A stretch of 32,140 nt of DNA from Pelosinus sp. (GTDB lineage Bacteria; Bacillota; Negativicutes; DSM-13327). The notes under the pieces were generated by a model. It was not told where the DNA came from. It worked only from the letters and a program-made list of their open reading frames with translations, and did no database searches. Every line of letters starts with the position of its first letter. The stretch's first letter is position 1. Location of the stretch: contig JARBUM010000023.1 of the NCBI GenBank assembly GCA_029239675.1, positions 1 to 32,140 of the forward strand, given 5' to 3'. The position numbers and the translations under genes are program-made. Positions 7,682 through 16,352 of this stretch are shown piece after piece.

Positions 7682-8419
7682 TTACCTTTTGCCTAATGCA
7701 GCTACATATACAATAAACTGTTCTTCACCGTCAAGTCCTATTACAGTATTCATATATTCATCATCGAAGGCAGCAATAGCACATACTCCACAACCAACGA
7801 CCTGTGCGGATAAATATAAATTTTGACAAACATGTCCTGCATCTAGGTGTAAGTACCGGTACCCTCTTTCTCCATAACGCCATGTCATGCGATTTGCTTG
7901 TGCAGTCCAAAGAAACGTTACTGCACTCTTTCCTATAAAACTTTGATCTAAGCAAGCCTTTATTATTTCCTCGGAAATACTCTCTGACAAATTAATTTCT
8001 ATTAATTTATGTTCAAGGGCTAAAAAACGATACAAGCCAGGCTTTACCCCTTCTACATTATGAATGAGTAAATAAGTCTCAAGAGCGTGTCGCGCACCTG
8101 CCGAAGGAACTGTGCGCAGAGTAGCTTTATTCCCTAATACTTGTTTAACTCCCTGAGTACACCATAATAAATAGGATAATTCCAATAAACTAATCGGTAT
8201 ATTTTGATAATCACGCACACTGGTTCTAAGTTCAACTACCGCCATAAAATCAATTGTAATCGGCGGAATTTCTTCTGGCATAGGTAAGTCAATGATAGTT
8301 CTCGTCCCATCATAATCCATCTCCAAAGCTGGCTGAGCTACTTTATTCCCTTGATCTGACTGTTTCATATTTTCATAGCGAGTTTGCACCATAAATTCAT
8401 GTCCAATTGATTTTGACAT
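7682..8419 (-). CDS. SagB/ThcOx-type nitroreductase-family FMN oxidoreductase
   Basis: 245 aa from ATG at 8419; the adjacent ATG at 8422 is the alternative. GAGGTG lies 5 nt before 8419, and the longer reading to 8452 has no RBS. Family features are the N-terminal RTSVRDYQNIPISLLELSYLLW block, the PSAGARHALETYLLI FMN-binding block, the GLYRF turn, RYLHLDAGHVCQNLYLSA, and a C-terminal GxGVCAIAAFDD segment. SagB-type enzymes dehydrogenate azolines in peptide natural products, but many members occur singly with no precursor or cyclodehydratase and have no known substrate. No YcaO/SagD, SagC or precursor peptide is visible nearby, so a natural-product role is not supported. It is monocistronic, with a strong hairpin after it. 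Confidence 0.85.
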   Translation of the reverse strand: MSKSIGHEFMVQTRYENMKQSDQGNKVAQPALEMDYDGTRTIIDLPMPEEIPPITIDFMAVVELRTSVRDYQNIPISLLELSYLLWCTQGVKQVLGNKATLRTVPSAGARHALETYLLIHNVEGVKPGLYRFLALEHKLIEINLSESISEEIIKACLDQSFIGKSAVTFLWTAQANRMTWRYGERGYRYLHLDAGHVCQNLYLSAQVVGCGVCAIAAFDDEYMNTVIGLDGEEQFIVYVAALGKR

Positions 8420-8567
8420 CATAACACCTCTAACTTCTATAATACATTCCAAGAAAACTATAACAACATTATTCTTTCACCATTTCTTGAAAAAAATCCT
8501 TCTTCCACCTAATTCTACTAATTATAAAATACTAACGTGCTCTTGAGAACATAAAGGAAAAATCATT

Positions 8568-8660
8568 TTTAACCGCGAAGACGCGAAGGACACCAAGAAT
8601 ATGAGATCCTTGCAATATCCCTTCGTGTTCTTCGCACATCTTCGCGACTTCGCGATTAAA
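8568..8660. repeat. Palindromic CGCGAAG-type intergenic repeat element
   Basis: Left arm 8568-8588 (TTTAACCGCGAAGACGCGAAG) and right arm 8640-8660 are inverted copies matching at 19 of 21 positions. The interior (GGACACCAAG ... TTCGTGTTCTTCG) is also partly self-complementary. Tandem CGCGAAG heptamers and locally high GC stand out from the AT-rich surroundings. It lies in a 310-nt gene-free stretch (8420-8729) between the SagB-like gene and the end of the his operon. It resembles REP/MITE-like dispersed elements; no transposase is present. Only one copy is in the window. Confidence 0.6.
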
Positions 8661-8666
8661 CGTCCA

Positions 8667-8710
8667 AAAACAAGACTGCCAATCACAGGGAAGATTGACA
8701 GTCTTGTTTT
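8667..8710 (-). terminator. Terminator of the his operon
   Basis: Twelve-base arms AAAACAAGACTG and CAGTCTTGTTTT are extended inward by CAATC/GATTG across one mismatch, with an 8-nt loop. It begins 20 nt after the hisIE stop, and on the minus strand the stem ends in a T-run (CTTGTTTTTGG). Confidence 0.75.
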
Positions 8711-8729
8711 ACTAGCTGTTGCAAGTCAG

Positions 8730-9386
8730 CTATTTTCTTCTTTTTTGTAATTCTTCCAATAATTCACTTAGACTCACATCATGCTGTACTAAGAGTACTA
8801 AACAATGATACCAAAGATCTGCCATTTCATATAACAGTTCTTCCTTACTATTGTTTTTGGAAGCAATAATTGTTTCTGCTGCTTCTTCTCCCACTTTTTT
8901 CAGAATCTTATCCTGGCCCTTTTCAAATAGATAGGTAGTATAAGAACCAGTTTGAGGATTTCGTTTACGCTCATTCACTACATGATATAGTTCGTGCAAT
9001 ATGGTAGACACAGATTGTCCATAGGCAGAAGGTACACTTACTTTTTTTTCATCTTCCATTTCCTGCTGGCCTAGTATACGACTAAAACAAGACAAGGTTC
9101 CTTCATGGCATGCTACCCCTACTTGCTCTACTTTAAACAAGAGAGTGTCTCCATCACAATCGTAATACATCTGTTGTACTTTTTGCACATGACCTGAGGT
9201 TTCTCCCTTTTGCCATAAACTTTGACGACTACGGCTAAAAAACCAAGTAACTCCTGTTTCTAGTGTTTTTAGTAATGAATCTCTATTCATATAGGCCAGC
9301 ATAAGAACGATACCTGTTTGTTCCTGTTGGATAATGGCTGGAATTAAGCCATTATCATCAAATTTAATATTGTCTATATTAATCAC
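8730..9386 (-). CDS. hisIE: Phosphoribosyl-AMP cyclohydrolase / phosphoribosyl-ATP pyrophosphatase (HisIE fusion)
   Basis: 218 aa, bifunctional. The N-terminal HisI domain (about 1-110) carries [19 protein letters not shown], the [10 protein letters not shown] metal-site region and GVACHEG with its conserved Cys. The C-terminal HisE domain (about 125-218) has a MazG-like helical motif, [15 protein letters not shown] and [14 protein letters not shown]. It carries out steps 2 and 3 of histidine synthesis, removing pyrophosphate from PR-ATP and opening the adenine ring. It is the last gene of the operon, overlapping hisF by 4 nt, with a terminator 20 nt downstream. Confidence 0.97.
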   Translation of the reverse strand: MINIDNIKFDDNGLIPAIIQQEQTGIVLMLAYMNRDSLLKTLETGVTWFFSRSRQSLWQKGETSGHVQKVQQMYYDCDGDTLLFKVEQVGVACHEGTLSCFSRILGQQEMEDEKKVSVPSAYGQSVSTILHELYHVVNERKRNPQTGSYTTYLFEKGQDKILKKVGEEAAETIIASKNNSKEELLYEMADLWYHCLVLLVQHDVSLSELLEELQKRRK

Positions 9387-10141
9387 AGCCGAACCTCCAC
9401 ACCTTTTGATTTTAGATATTGCTTTACCTGACCAACCGTAAATTGCCCAAAGTGAAAAACAGAAGCAGCTAATACAGCATCAGCTTTACCTGCAGTAAGT
9501 ACATCATAAAAATGCACTAGTTCTCCTGCACCGCCTGAAGCAATGACTGGCACACCGACCGATTCTGAAACAGCTCTCGTCAGTTTAATGTCATAGCCAT
9601 CTTTAGTTCCATCCTTATCCATACTAGTTAAGAGGATTTCTCCTGCTCCCAGTGCTGTGGCTTGCTTCACCCAATCTAATACATCCAGCCCTGTAGGAGT
9701 ACGTCCGCCGTTAATATAAACTTCCCATTGATCTTCGCCTCTTGATCTCGCATCAACAGCCAAGACAATACACTGACAACCAAAGCGTTTTGCGCCTTCG
9801 GCAATTAGCTCTGGATTTTTAATAGCTGCCGTATTGAGAGAAACCTTATCTGCCCCAGCCTTTAGCATTTTACGAATATCATCCACAGTACGAATTCCGC
9901 CCCCCACTGTAAAGGGAATAAAGACTTGGGATGCCGTTTGCTCTACCATCTGCACTATCGTATTTCTTTCCTCACAAGATGCAGTAATATCAAGAAATAT
10001 TAGTTCATCAGCAAGTTCTTTATCATATATCGCTGCCAATTCTACAGGATCACCAGCATCTCTAAGTCCAACAAAATTAGTGCCTTTAACAACTCTCCCA
10101 TCCTTCACATCAAGGCAGGGAATAATCCTTTTCGTATACAT
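9383..10141 (-). CDS. hisF: Imidazole glycerol phosphate synthase cyclase subunit
   Basis: 252 aa from ATG at 10141, a normal HisF length. The start is set by [20 protein letters not shown] and by GGGGAGAG about 8 nt upstream, which lies at the end of hisA; the longer frame to 10180 would overlap hisA and lacks family similarity. The (beta/alpha)8 barrel signatures are D11 in [21 protein letters not shown], the loop [10 protein letters not shown] with the second catalytic Asp, and VIASGGAGE. It forms the glutamine-dependent synthase with HisH, making IGP and AICAR. Confidence 0.97.
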   Translation of the reverse strand: MYTKRIIPCLDVKDGRVVKGTNFVGLRDAGDPVELAAIYDKELADELIFLDITASCEERNTIVQMVEQTASQVFIPFTVGGGIRTVDDIRKMLKAGADKVSLNTAAIKNPELIAEGAKRFGCQCIVLAVDARSRGEDQWEVYINGGRTPTGLDVLDWVKQATALGAGEILLTSMDKDGTKDGYDIKLTRAVSESVGVPVIASGGAGELVHFYDVLTAGKADAVLAASVFHFGQFTVGQVKQYLKSKGVEVRL

Positions 10142-10145
10142 ATCT

Positions 10146-10874
10146 TCACTCTCCCCGCAGCAGACGTAAGGCATCAGCAAGGTTCAGGCTACCTGTATAA
10201 ATGGCCTTACCAACAATCACCCCTTCAATACCATCACTTGCTGCTTTTTTTATAGCTTCAATGTCACTTAAATCACGGACCCCACCTGAAGCTATGACTG
10301 GGATTCCAGCAGCTTTGGCCAAGACTGCTGTGGCTGGCACATTCACTCCTGACAAGGTTCCATCACGGGAAATATCCGTATATATAATTCGCCCTACACC
10401 AACTTGAGCCATCTTCTTAGCTAATTCTTCCGCACCAATCCCACCTGCGATTCCCCAGCCTTCTACAGCCACTATACCGTCACGGGCATCAATACCCACC
10501 ACGATACGATCACCATATCTTTCACATGCTGCTGCTACTAAGTGCGGTTGTTTTACGGCAATCGACCCTAAAATGACCCTCGTTACCCCAACTTCCAAAA
10601 GTTGTGCAATCGTATCCAAATTTCGTATGCCGCCACCTAATTGCACAGGAATAGTCACATTTTTTGCTATATCAGCAATCACATCTAAATTTACAGGCTT
10701 ACCTGCTACGGCACCATCTAAATCCACCAAATGTAAATACTCAGCACCTTCATTTACCCAACGAACTGCCATATCCAAAGGATTGTCGGCAAATATTGTC
10801 TCCTTATCAAAACGCCCCTCCGTCAGACGAACACATTTCCCACCCCGAATATCAATTGCTGGAAAAACAATCAT
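10146..10874 (-). CDS. hisA: Phosphoribosylformimino-5-aminoimidazole carboxamide ribotide isomerase
   Basis: 242 aa, a beta/alpha barrel homologous to HisF. Motifs are [17 protein letters not shown] with catalytic D8, [13 protein letters not shown], the second catalytic Asp in [12 protein letters not shown], and [11 protein letters not shown]. It performs the Amadori isomerisation of ProFAR to PRFAR, the fourth step. The start codon overlaps the hisH stop by 4 nt and its stop lies 4 nt before hisF, so it is tightly coupled. Confidence 0.97.
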   Translation of the reverse strand: MIVFPAIDIRGGKCVRLTEGRFDKETIFADNPLDMAVRWVNEGAEYLHLVDLDGAVAGKPVNLDVIADIAKNVTIPVQLGGGIRNLDTIAQLLEVGVTRVILGSIAVKQPHLVAAACERYGDRIVVGIDARDGIVAVEGWGIAGGIGAEELAKKMAQVGVGRIIYTDISRDGTLSGVNVPATAVLAKAAGIPVIASGGVRDLSDIEAIKKAASDGIEGVIVGKAIYTGSLNLADALRLLRGE

Positions 10875-11479
10875 GATTTCATCTCCTTAAAGTTAGCCAG
10901 CATCGCCAAACCGATACTACCCGATTTCTCTGGATGAAACTGTACTGCCTGTATATTTTCCCGCCCAACAGCTGCGGTTACGGAACTACCATAATCCGTT
11001 GCTGCCGTAATCAGACTAGGATCTTCAGGTACAGCATGAAAACTGTGAACAAAATATACATATGATTCTTGGGGTATATTCTTAAACAAGGGACTCTTAC
11101 CCGCAAAGGATAAACTATTCCAGCCCATATGAGGGATTTTTAAAGCTGGAGCTTCTATTTTACGTACCATACCAGGAAAAATCCCCAGTCCTTTAACTTC
11201 TGGATCTTCTTCACTACCGTCAAATAAGACTTGTAATCCCAAACAGATCGAAAGAAATGGCGTCCCCTTAGCAACTACCTCTTGAATGGCATCAATCATA
11301 TGATAGGCTCTAAGATTTTCCATGCAATCACCAAAGGCACCAACACCTGGTAATACTACTTTATCCGCTGCCACAACAATCTCTGGATTGCTGGTAACTA
11401 CAACTTCAGCCCCTAACTTAACAAAAGCTTTTTCCACACTAAATAAATTACCCATACCATAATCAATAATGGCAATCAT
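10871..11479 (-). CDS. hisH: Imidazole glycerol phosphate synthase glutaminase subunit
   Basis: 202 aa from ATG at 11479 (MIAIIDYGMGNL). GGAGGG lies 7 nt upstream, whereas the in-frame GTG at 11485 overlaps that site. It is a class I glutamine amidotransferase: nucleophile Cys in FLSICLGLQVLFDGSEE, and the His/Glu of the triad in AVQFHPEKSG. It supplies ammonia through the HisF barrel. It lies between hisB and hisA, overlapping hisA by 4 nt. Confidence 0.97.
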   Translation of the reverse strand: MIAIIDYGMGNLFSVEKAFVKLGAEVVVTSNPEIVVAADKVVLPGVGAFGDCMENLRAYHMIDAIQEVVAKGTPFLSICLGLQVLFDGSEEDPEVKGLGIFPGMVRKIEAPALKIPHMGWNSLSFAGKSPLFKNIPQESYVYFVHSFHAVPEDPSLITAATDYGSSVTAAVGRENIQAVQFHPEKSGSIGLAMLANFKEMKS

Positions 11480-11490
11480 AGTCACCCCTC

Positions 11491-12078
11491 CTACAACATC
11501 CCCTTACTGGACATCACGCCAACAATCCGCTCATCAATAGAAGTAGCTTCATCAAGAGCTCTACCCAAAGCCTTAAATATAGCTTCTACAATATGGTGAG
11601 AATTTTTTCCTGATAATAAACGTACATTCAACGTCAATCCTGCATGTACGGACAGAGCCCGCAAAAATTCTTCGGTCAATTCACTATCAAAATCTCCTAT
11701 TCGTTCTGAAGGAATGGCTACGTCAAAAACGAGGAAGGGACGCCCACTAATATCTAATGACACCATAACTAATGCTTCATCCATAGGTACAAAAGCAGTA
11801 CCATATCGTTTTATACCATTCTTGTCGCCTAAAGCCTTCGCAAAGGCCTGACCTAGGACAATACCTGTATCTTCTACAGTATGATGTCCATCTACATGCA
11901 AATCCCCTTGTGTGGTGAGCTGCAAATCAAAAAAACCATGCTTCGTTAACAGCAGTAACATATGGTCAAAAAAACCAATACCTGTTGCTATTTCACTTTT
12001 TCCTGTCCCATCAATATTCAATGATGTTGAGATATTCGTCTCGGCAGTTTGCCGTTTTATTGTCGCAGTACGCATCAT
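11491..12078 (-). CDS. hisB: Imidazoleglycerol-phosphate dehydratase
   Basis: 195 aa from ATG at 12078, preceded by AAGGAAGG with an 8-nt gap; the longer frame to 12099 has no RBS. It is a monofunctional HisB without the phosphatase domain. Duplicated metal-binding motifs are visible: FFDHMLLLLTKHG and HVDGHHTVEDTGIVLGQA in the first half, SGKNSHHIVEAIFKALGRAL in the second. It dehydrates IGP to imidazole acetol phosphate. Because it lacks the phosphatase half, a separate histidinol-phosphatase is required, and the PHP protein at 22356-23126 fits. Confidence 0.96.
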   Translation of the reverse strand: MMRTATIKRQTAETNISTSLNIDGTGKSEIATGIGFFDHMLLLLTKHGFFDLQLTTQGDLHVDGHHTVEDTGIVLGQAFAKALGDKNGIKRYGTAFVPMDEALVMVSLDISGRPFLVFDVAIPSERIGDFDSELTEEFLRALSVHAGLTLNVRLLSGKNSHHIVEAIFKALGRALDEATSIDERIVGVMSSKGML

Positions 12079-12118
12079 AAGGGAAACCTTCCTTCTCATT
12101 ATTTATAGATAGCTTACA

Positions 12119-13177
12119 CTACTGGGTCATAAATTCCTTAATAGCCTTGCACAAAGTATCATTTTCAAGGGGTGTTCCCACCGTAATACGAATACAATTG
12201 ATAAGAAGTGGTGCTGTACTAAAGTCTCTAATACCAATATTTTTTTCTGACAAGTACGCACTCAACTGTTGTGCCTTTTTGGTTTTTATTAAGATAAAAT
12301 TAGTTTCAGATGGATAGACTATAATATCCTCTATTGCAGCTAGAGAGACCGCTAATCGCTTACGTTCCTCAATAATTTGTCCAATAATTGGCATAAATTC
12401 ATCTCGCATTTGATAAACGACTTGTGCTGTAATAAGAGATAAGGCATTGATATGGTAAGGCATCATCACACGATCTACCATGGATACAATTTCAGTATTA
12501 GCCAGCATGTAACCTACACGGATAGCTGCCAAACCGTAGGCCTTAGACAAAGTCCGCGCTATAATCAAGTGTTCATATTTCTTCATAAGATTGACTGCAG
12601 ATTGTCCATAGAATTCATAATAGGCTTCATCAACGACAACGGGACATTGCACTCTGCTGACAATGTATTCAATATCCTCTTTAGGAATGATCGTCCCTGT
12701 TGGGTTATTGGGATTACATAGGATAATCAACTTAGCTTTAGACTGTTCTGCTGCTTCTACAACTTTTTCTGGCGATAGAGAAAAATCTTCATTCAATGTA
12801 ACTGGAACAGCTTGGCTATCCGTTAACTGTGCGTAAGTACCATACATGGAAAAGGACGGCACGGGAAAAACAATACTTCTCCCTAATCCCCCAAAAGTCT
12901 GGCACAAAGCCAATAAAATCTCACTTGATCCATTACCAATTAGGACATTTTGAACTGTGGTCGCAAAAGCTTCTGCAATCAATGCTCGTAAATCTAGCAT
13001 TCCTATATCAGGATAACGGTTAAACGCCATATATTCAATCTGATTCATAACCCTTTCATGTACTAAGGGCGGCAAATTATTAGGACTTTCATTGGCATCA
13101 AGCTTGCTGTCCCATTCTTTTTCTTCTACTGAATAAGGCTTTATCTTTTCTAATCCTGGTCGATAATCAAACATCAT
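12119..13177 (-). CDS. hisC: Histidinol-phosphate aminotransferase
   Basis: 352 aa, a fold-type I PLP enzyme. Signatures are DANESPNNLPP at the N-terminus, GNGSSEILLALCQTFG for phosphate binding, CNPNNPTGT, VVDEAYYEF with the PLP-contacting Asp/Tyr, and the Schiff-base Lys in ARTLSKAYGLAAIRVGY. It transaminates imidazole acetol phosphate with glutamate. The start overlaps the hisD stop by 4 nt (ATGA), with GAGGGG upstream. Confidence 0.96.
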   Translation of the reverse strand: MMFDYRPGLEKIKPYSVEEKEWDSKLDANESPNNLPPLVHERVMNQIEYMAFNRYPDIGMLDLRALIAEAFATTVQNVLIGNGSSEILLALCQTFGGLGRSIVFPVPSFSMYGTYAQLTDSQAVPVTLNEDFSLSPEKVVEAAEQSKAKLIILCNPNNPTGTIIPKEDIEYIVSRVQCPVVVDEAYYEFYGQSAVNLMKKYEHLIIARTLSKAYGLAAIRVGYMLANTEIVSMVDRVMMPYHINALSLITAQVVYQMRDEFMPIIGQIIEERKRLAVSLAAIEDIIVYPSETNFILIKTKKAQQLSAYLSEKNIGIRDFSTAPLLINCIRITVGTPLENDTLCKAIKEFMTQ

Positions 13178-14517
13178 TCTTTTCCCCTCACTCTAATAGC
13201 GTTGGCGTGAGCCTCTAGTCCTTCTGCCTCCGCTAATGTAATCACTTGATTCGCTACTGCTTGCAGCGCTTTTTTGCTATATGCAATAATACTGGTTTTT
13301 TTCATAAAGGTTTCCACGTTTAACACGGAATAAAAACGGGCTGTTCCTCCTGTTGGCAATACATGATTGGGTCCAGCTAAATAGTCACCTAATGGTTCTG
13401 GCGAATAATTTCCTAAAAATACGGCACCTGCATTTTTTACATAAGGCAATAAGGTAAAAGGCTGTTCTGTTATTATTTCTAAATGCTCGGGAGCGGATAT
13501 ATTCGCTAGTTCTATGGCCTCCATAATGTTTTGCACTACAATCATCAAGCCATTTTTCTTTAGAGACGCCTCAGCAATTTCCATACGAGGCAGCTCTGCC
13601 AGCTGGCGCTGAAGCTCTATTTCCACCTTACTAACAAGAGTACTGCTATCCGTAATTAAGATACTCGATGCTAGTACATCATGCTCAGCTTGGCTTAGCA
13701 TATCAGCCGCAATATGAGAAGGATTAGCTGTTTCATCTGCAACAATTAAAATTTCACTAGGTCCAGCTAGCATATCAATATCACAATGTCCGTACACTGC
13801 TTTTTTTGCCAAGGTAACAAAGATATTACCAGGGCCAGTGATTTTATCAACCTTAGGAATCAGCTTTGTACCAAAGGCTAGGGCGGCAATGGCCTGTGCT
13901 CCTCCCGCCTTAAATACTCTCGTCACACCTGCTTCCTGGGCGGCAGCTAGTACATTAGGGTTGACGCTACCATCTTTACTTGGCGGCACCACCATAATAA
14001 TTTCCTTTACACCAGCAACAACAGCAGGGACTGCATTCATAATAACAGAAGACGGATATATAGCCGTACCACCAGGCACGTAAATTCCTACTCGTTCTAA
14101 AGGTATGCAGCTTTGTCCCAGCATTGTCCCATGTTCCCGATAAGTAAGCCAGGTTTTGGGAAGTTGCTCTGTGTGAAAAGACTTAACATTGGCAATAGCC
14201 TGTCGTATCGCTGCTAAGATCTGCCCATCCACCTGTTCCAAGGCTTCTTCAAATTCAGCTGCTGTAACTTCTAAGGTTTCTGCCGTTAAGCTTATACCAT
14301 CAATATCCTGAGTATATCTAAGTAGTGCTTCATCCCCCTGCAGTCGTATATCATGAATAATTCTCTCCACTACCTGCGGGGCAGTCAGCTCACTAGCAAA
14401 CACTTTCTTAATATGATTCTTTGCGCTGTCTCCGAGGGACACTTGGTCAAAAGGTGGTTTCTTCAATAGCTCCGCTAATGCTTCTGAAGTGGTATCCTTA
14501 GCATATACAATTTTCAT
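13174..14517 (-). CDS. hisD: Histidinol dehydrogenase
   Basis: 447 aa; somewhat longer at the N-terminus than the E. coli enzyme (434). It is a zinc-dependent NAD enzyme that oxidises histidinol to histidine in two steps. Recognisable blocks are ERVGIYVPGGTAIYPSSVIM, the ITGPGN segment, DMLAGPSEILIVAD, QAEHD, SAPEHLEI and GNYSPEPLGDYLAGPNHVLPT (in pieces), with the metal and catalytic His/Glu residues in the EHL and PNHVLPT regions. Start ATG overlaps the hisG stop (CCATGA). Confidence 0.96.
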   Translation of the reverse strand: MKIVYAKDTTSEALAELLKKPPFDQVSLGDSAKNHIKKVFASELTAPQVVERIIHDIRLQGDEALLRYTQDIDGISLTAETLEVTAAEFEEALEQVDGQILAAIRQAIANVKSFHTEQLPKTWLTYREHGTMLGQSCIPLERVGIYVPGGTAIYPSSVIMNAVPAVVAGVKEIIMVVPPSKDGSVNPNVLAAAQEAGVTRVFKAGGAQAIAALAFGTKLIPKVDKITGPGNIFVTLAKKAVYGHCDIDMLAGPSEILIVADETANPSHIAADMLSQAEHDVLASSILITDSSTLVSKVEIELQRQLAELPRMEIAEASLKKNGLMIVVQNIMEAIELANISAPEHLEIITEQPFTLLPYVKNAGAVFLGNYSPEPLGDYLAGPNHVLPTGGTARFYSVLNVETFMKKTSIIAYSKKALQAVANQVITLAEAEGLEAHANAIRVRGKE

Positions 14518-15179
14518 GGAGCCACCTCGCCTTCCAATAACGTTTTTAAGTCTTCGGCAATTTTATTAATACGGTCAAATTTCAGTTTAAAACTTACCCG
14601 ATTTGCAATAAAACGTGCCGTAACAGGCTGAATCGTAGCGACCTCCAACAAATTATTGGCCTTGAGTGTACGTCCGGTCTCTACCAAATCCACAATAATT
14701 TCTGCTAAACCGACCATGGGAGCTAATTCAATAGAGCCATTTAATTTAATAAATTCCATTTGAATGCCCATACTATGAAAAAAGCTTTCTGCTATATGAG
14801 GATATTTAGTAGCTACCCTCATATGGGCATAGTCACTTAATTTTTCTCGCTTTAAGACCTCTGGCACCGCCACCATCATTCGACATAATCCAAATTTCAA
14901 ATCTAATAATTCGTAAAGATCTTTATCTTCTTCTAGCAATACATCTTTACCGATAATTCCGATATCCGCTGCACCGTATTCAATATACGTAGGCAAATCA
15001 GCCGTTTTCGTAATAATAAAACGTAATTTCTTCTTTTCATTAGTTATTATTAATTTACGAGAGTTTTCACTCAAGTCTTCCGCTGTACATCCTACTTTTG
15101 CTAACATCTCTGCCGATGGAGCAAATAATTTACCTTTCGGTAAAGCAATTGTAAGATAATCCATATCACTTGATGTCAT
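14514..15179 (-). CDS. hisG: ATP phosphoribosyltransferase, short form (HisG-S)
   Basis: 221 aa, the short form that lacks the C-terminal regulatory domain and works as a hetero-octamer with HisZ. Motifs are TIALPKGKLFAPSAEML, GAADIGIIGKDVL, and the PRPP loop region DLVETGRTLKANNLLEV. It catalyses the first committed step, and feedback by histidine is expected to act through HisZ, encoded here at 16896-18080. It is the first gene of the his operon, with GGAGG 6 nt before ATG at 15179 and a strong promoter about 50 nt upstream. Confidence 0.97.
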   Translation of the reverse strand: MTSSDMDYLTIALPKGKLFAPSAEMLAKVGCTAEDLSENSRKLIITNEKKKLRFIITKTADLPTYIEYGAADIGIIGKDVLLEEDKDLYELLDLKFGLCRMMVAVPEVLKREKLSDYAHMRVATKYPHIAESFFHSMGIQMEFIKLNGSIELAPMVGLAEIIVDLVETGRTLKANNLLEVATIQPVTARFIANRVSFKLKFDRINKIAEDLKTLLEGEVAP

Positions 15180-15229
15180 GAAGAGCCTCCTAAGATGCTT
15201 TAGTTGTTTAAAGCGTTAATATATTGCTA

Positions 15230-15258
15230 TATTATCATTTGTTAAAATATTCGTCAAT
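15230..15258 (-). promoter_or_regulatory. his operon promoter with an overlapping palindrome
   Basis: On the minus strand, TTGACG (15253-15258), 17 nt, TAATAT (15230-15235). An inverted repeat AATATA-TTGC-TATATT (15219-15234) overlaps the -10 and the probable start site, a plausible operator position for the TrpR-like HisR. The leader is only about 45 nt and no T-box features are present. Confidence 0.65.
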
Positions 15259-15320
15259 AAGAATGTAGGATTTTTCTGTGTATATGTAGAATTCTTTGTC
15301 AGAATACTAAAACACTCATT

Positions 15321-15349
15321 TTGTAATCAATAATTTGTGAATTTTATAC
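15321..15349 (+). promoter_or_regulatory. Promoter of the D-2-hydroxyacid dehydrogenase
   Basis: TTGTAA (15321-15326), 17 nt, TTATAC (15344-15349). An imperfect inverted repeat TTGTGAA-N5-TACACAT (15335-15353) overlaps the -10. It resembles a degenerate Rex site, but with one extra spacer base. Confidence 0.45.
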
Positions 15350-15389
15350 ACATTTGGCTTTAAAATCTACAGAAAAGGGGTGTCATACT

Positions 15390-16340
15390 ATGCCCAAGTT
15401 AAATATTCTTGTTATCAATAATCTAGCAGATCGTCATATGAAAGTAATACAAAGTGTTGCTCCTAATAGCAATGTCATAACATGTAATTATGAACAGGCT
15501 GCTGAGCACATTAAAGACATTGACATTTTGGTACCTTGGGGGTCTATGGATATCAGTCCCTTATACCATAATGCTCCCAAACTGGCATGGATACATAGCC
15601 TAAGTGCTGGAGTCGAAGGTCTAATTTTCGCTGAAATTAAAAACGCCCATACTATCATAACTAACTCAAAAGGTATTCATGGTATTCCGGTGTCGGAACA
15701 TGTCTTTGCTATGATGCTGGCTTTTACGAGAGGGCTAGATGTATTTATTCGCCAACAAGTAAAGCATCAATGGAAACGTACAACTGTTGATGAAATCCAC
15801 GAAAAAACCATAGGCATCGTAGGCCTTGGTAGCATTGGACGAGAAATTGCCAAAAAAGCTAAAGGTATGGGAATGAAGGTCGTCGCCAGTAAACAAACCA
15901 TAACGAAAGAGTTATTTGTAGATGAACTCTTTCCTCCTGATAAGCTACATGAATTACTTTCTCTTTCTGATTTTGTAGTTACAGCCTTACCTTTATTAGA
16001 AGAAACCAAGCATTTGTTTTCAATAGAAGAGTTTGCAGCGATGAAACCATCAGCCTATCTAATTAACATTGCTCGTGGAGGCATCATTAAACAAGACGAT
16101 TTGATAACCGCCCTACAGCAAGGATTAATAAAAGGTGCATGTTTGGACGTATTTGATGAAGAGCCCCTCCCAGAGTCTTCTCCACTATGGGATATGCCCA
16201 ATGTAATTATTACCCCTCATGTAGCAGCCCTATCACCCAGTTATCTTGACCGAGCCATCAAGCTCTTTGCCGATAACTTGTCTAGATTCCAACAAAATAA
16301 AGAAATGCTAAATATAATTGATAAGATCAAAGGTTATTAA
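15390..16340 (+). CDS. D-2-hydroxyacid dehydrogenase family protein, NAD-binding
   Basis: 316 aa from ATG at 15390, with AAAAGGGG about 9 nt upstream; the longer frame to 15354 has no RBS. The substrate half carries WIHSLSAGVEGL. The Rossmann half has GLGSIGREIAKKAKGMGMKV (about 138-157), the catalytic Arg in NIARGGI, a Glu in the CLDVFDEEPLP region, and the catalytic His in ITPHVAALSP. Family enzymes reduce 2-keto acids such as glyoxylate, hydroxypyruvate or phenylpyruvate; the substrate cannot be read from sequence. It is divergent from hisG with 210 nt between start codons, and only 12 nt separate its stop from the convergent HD-domain gene, with no obvious terminator. Confidence 0.9.
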   Translation: MPKLNILVINNLADRHMKVIQSVAPNSNVITCNYEQAAEHIKDIDILVPWGSMDISPLYHNAPKLAWIHSLSAGVEGLIFAEIKNAHTIITNSKGIHGIPVSEHVFAMMLAFTRGLDVFIRQQVKHQWKRTTVDEIHEKTIGIVGLGSIGREIAKKAKGMGMKVVASKQTITKELFVDELFPPDKLHELLSLSDFVVTALPLLEETKHLFSIEEFAAMKPSAYLINIARGGIIKQDDLITALQQGLIKGACLDVFDEEPLPESSPLWDMPNVIITPHVAALSPSYLDRAIKLFADNLSRFQQNKEMLNIIDKIKGY

Positions 16341-16352
16341 GGTTGCTGCATT

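Noticed and set aside
8568-8660. CGCGAAG repeats considered as a CRISPR array
   Set aside because: The units are inverted, very short and without regularly spaced unique spacers; no cas genes are present.
15180-15354. Possible T-box leader before the his operon
   Set aside because: The promoter lies only about 50 nt from hisG, leaving no room for a T-box, and no AGGGTGG-like T-box sequence is seen.
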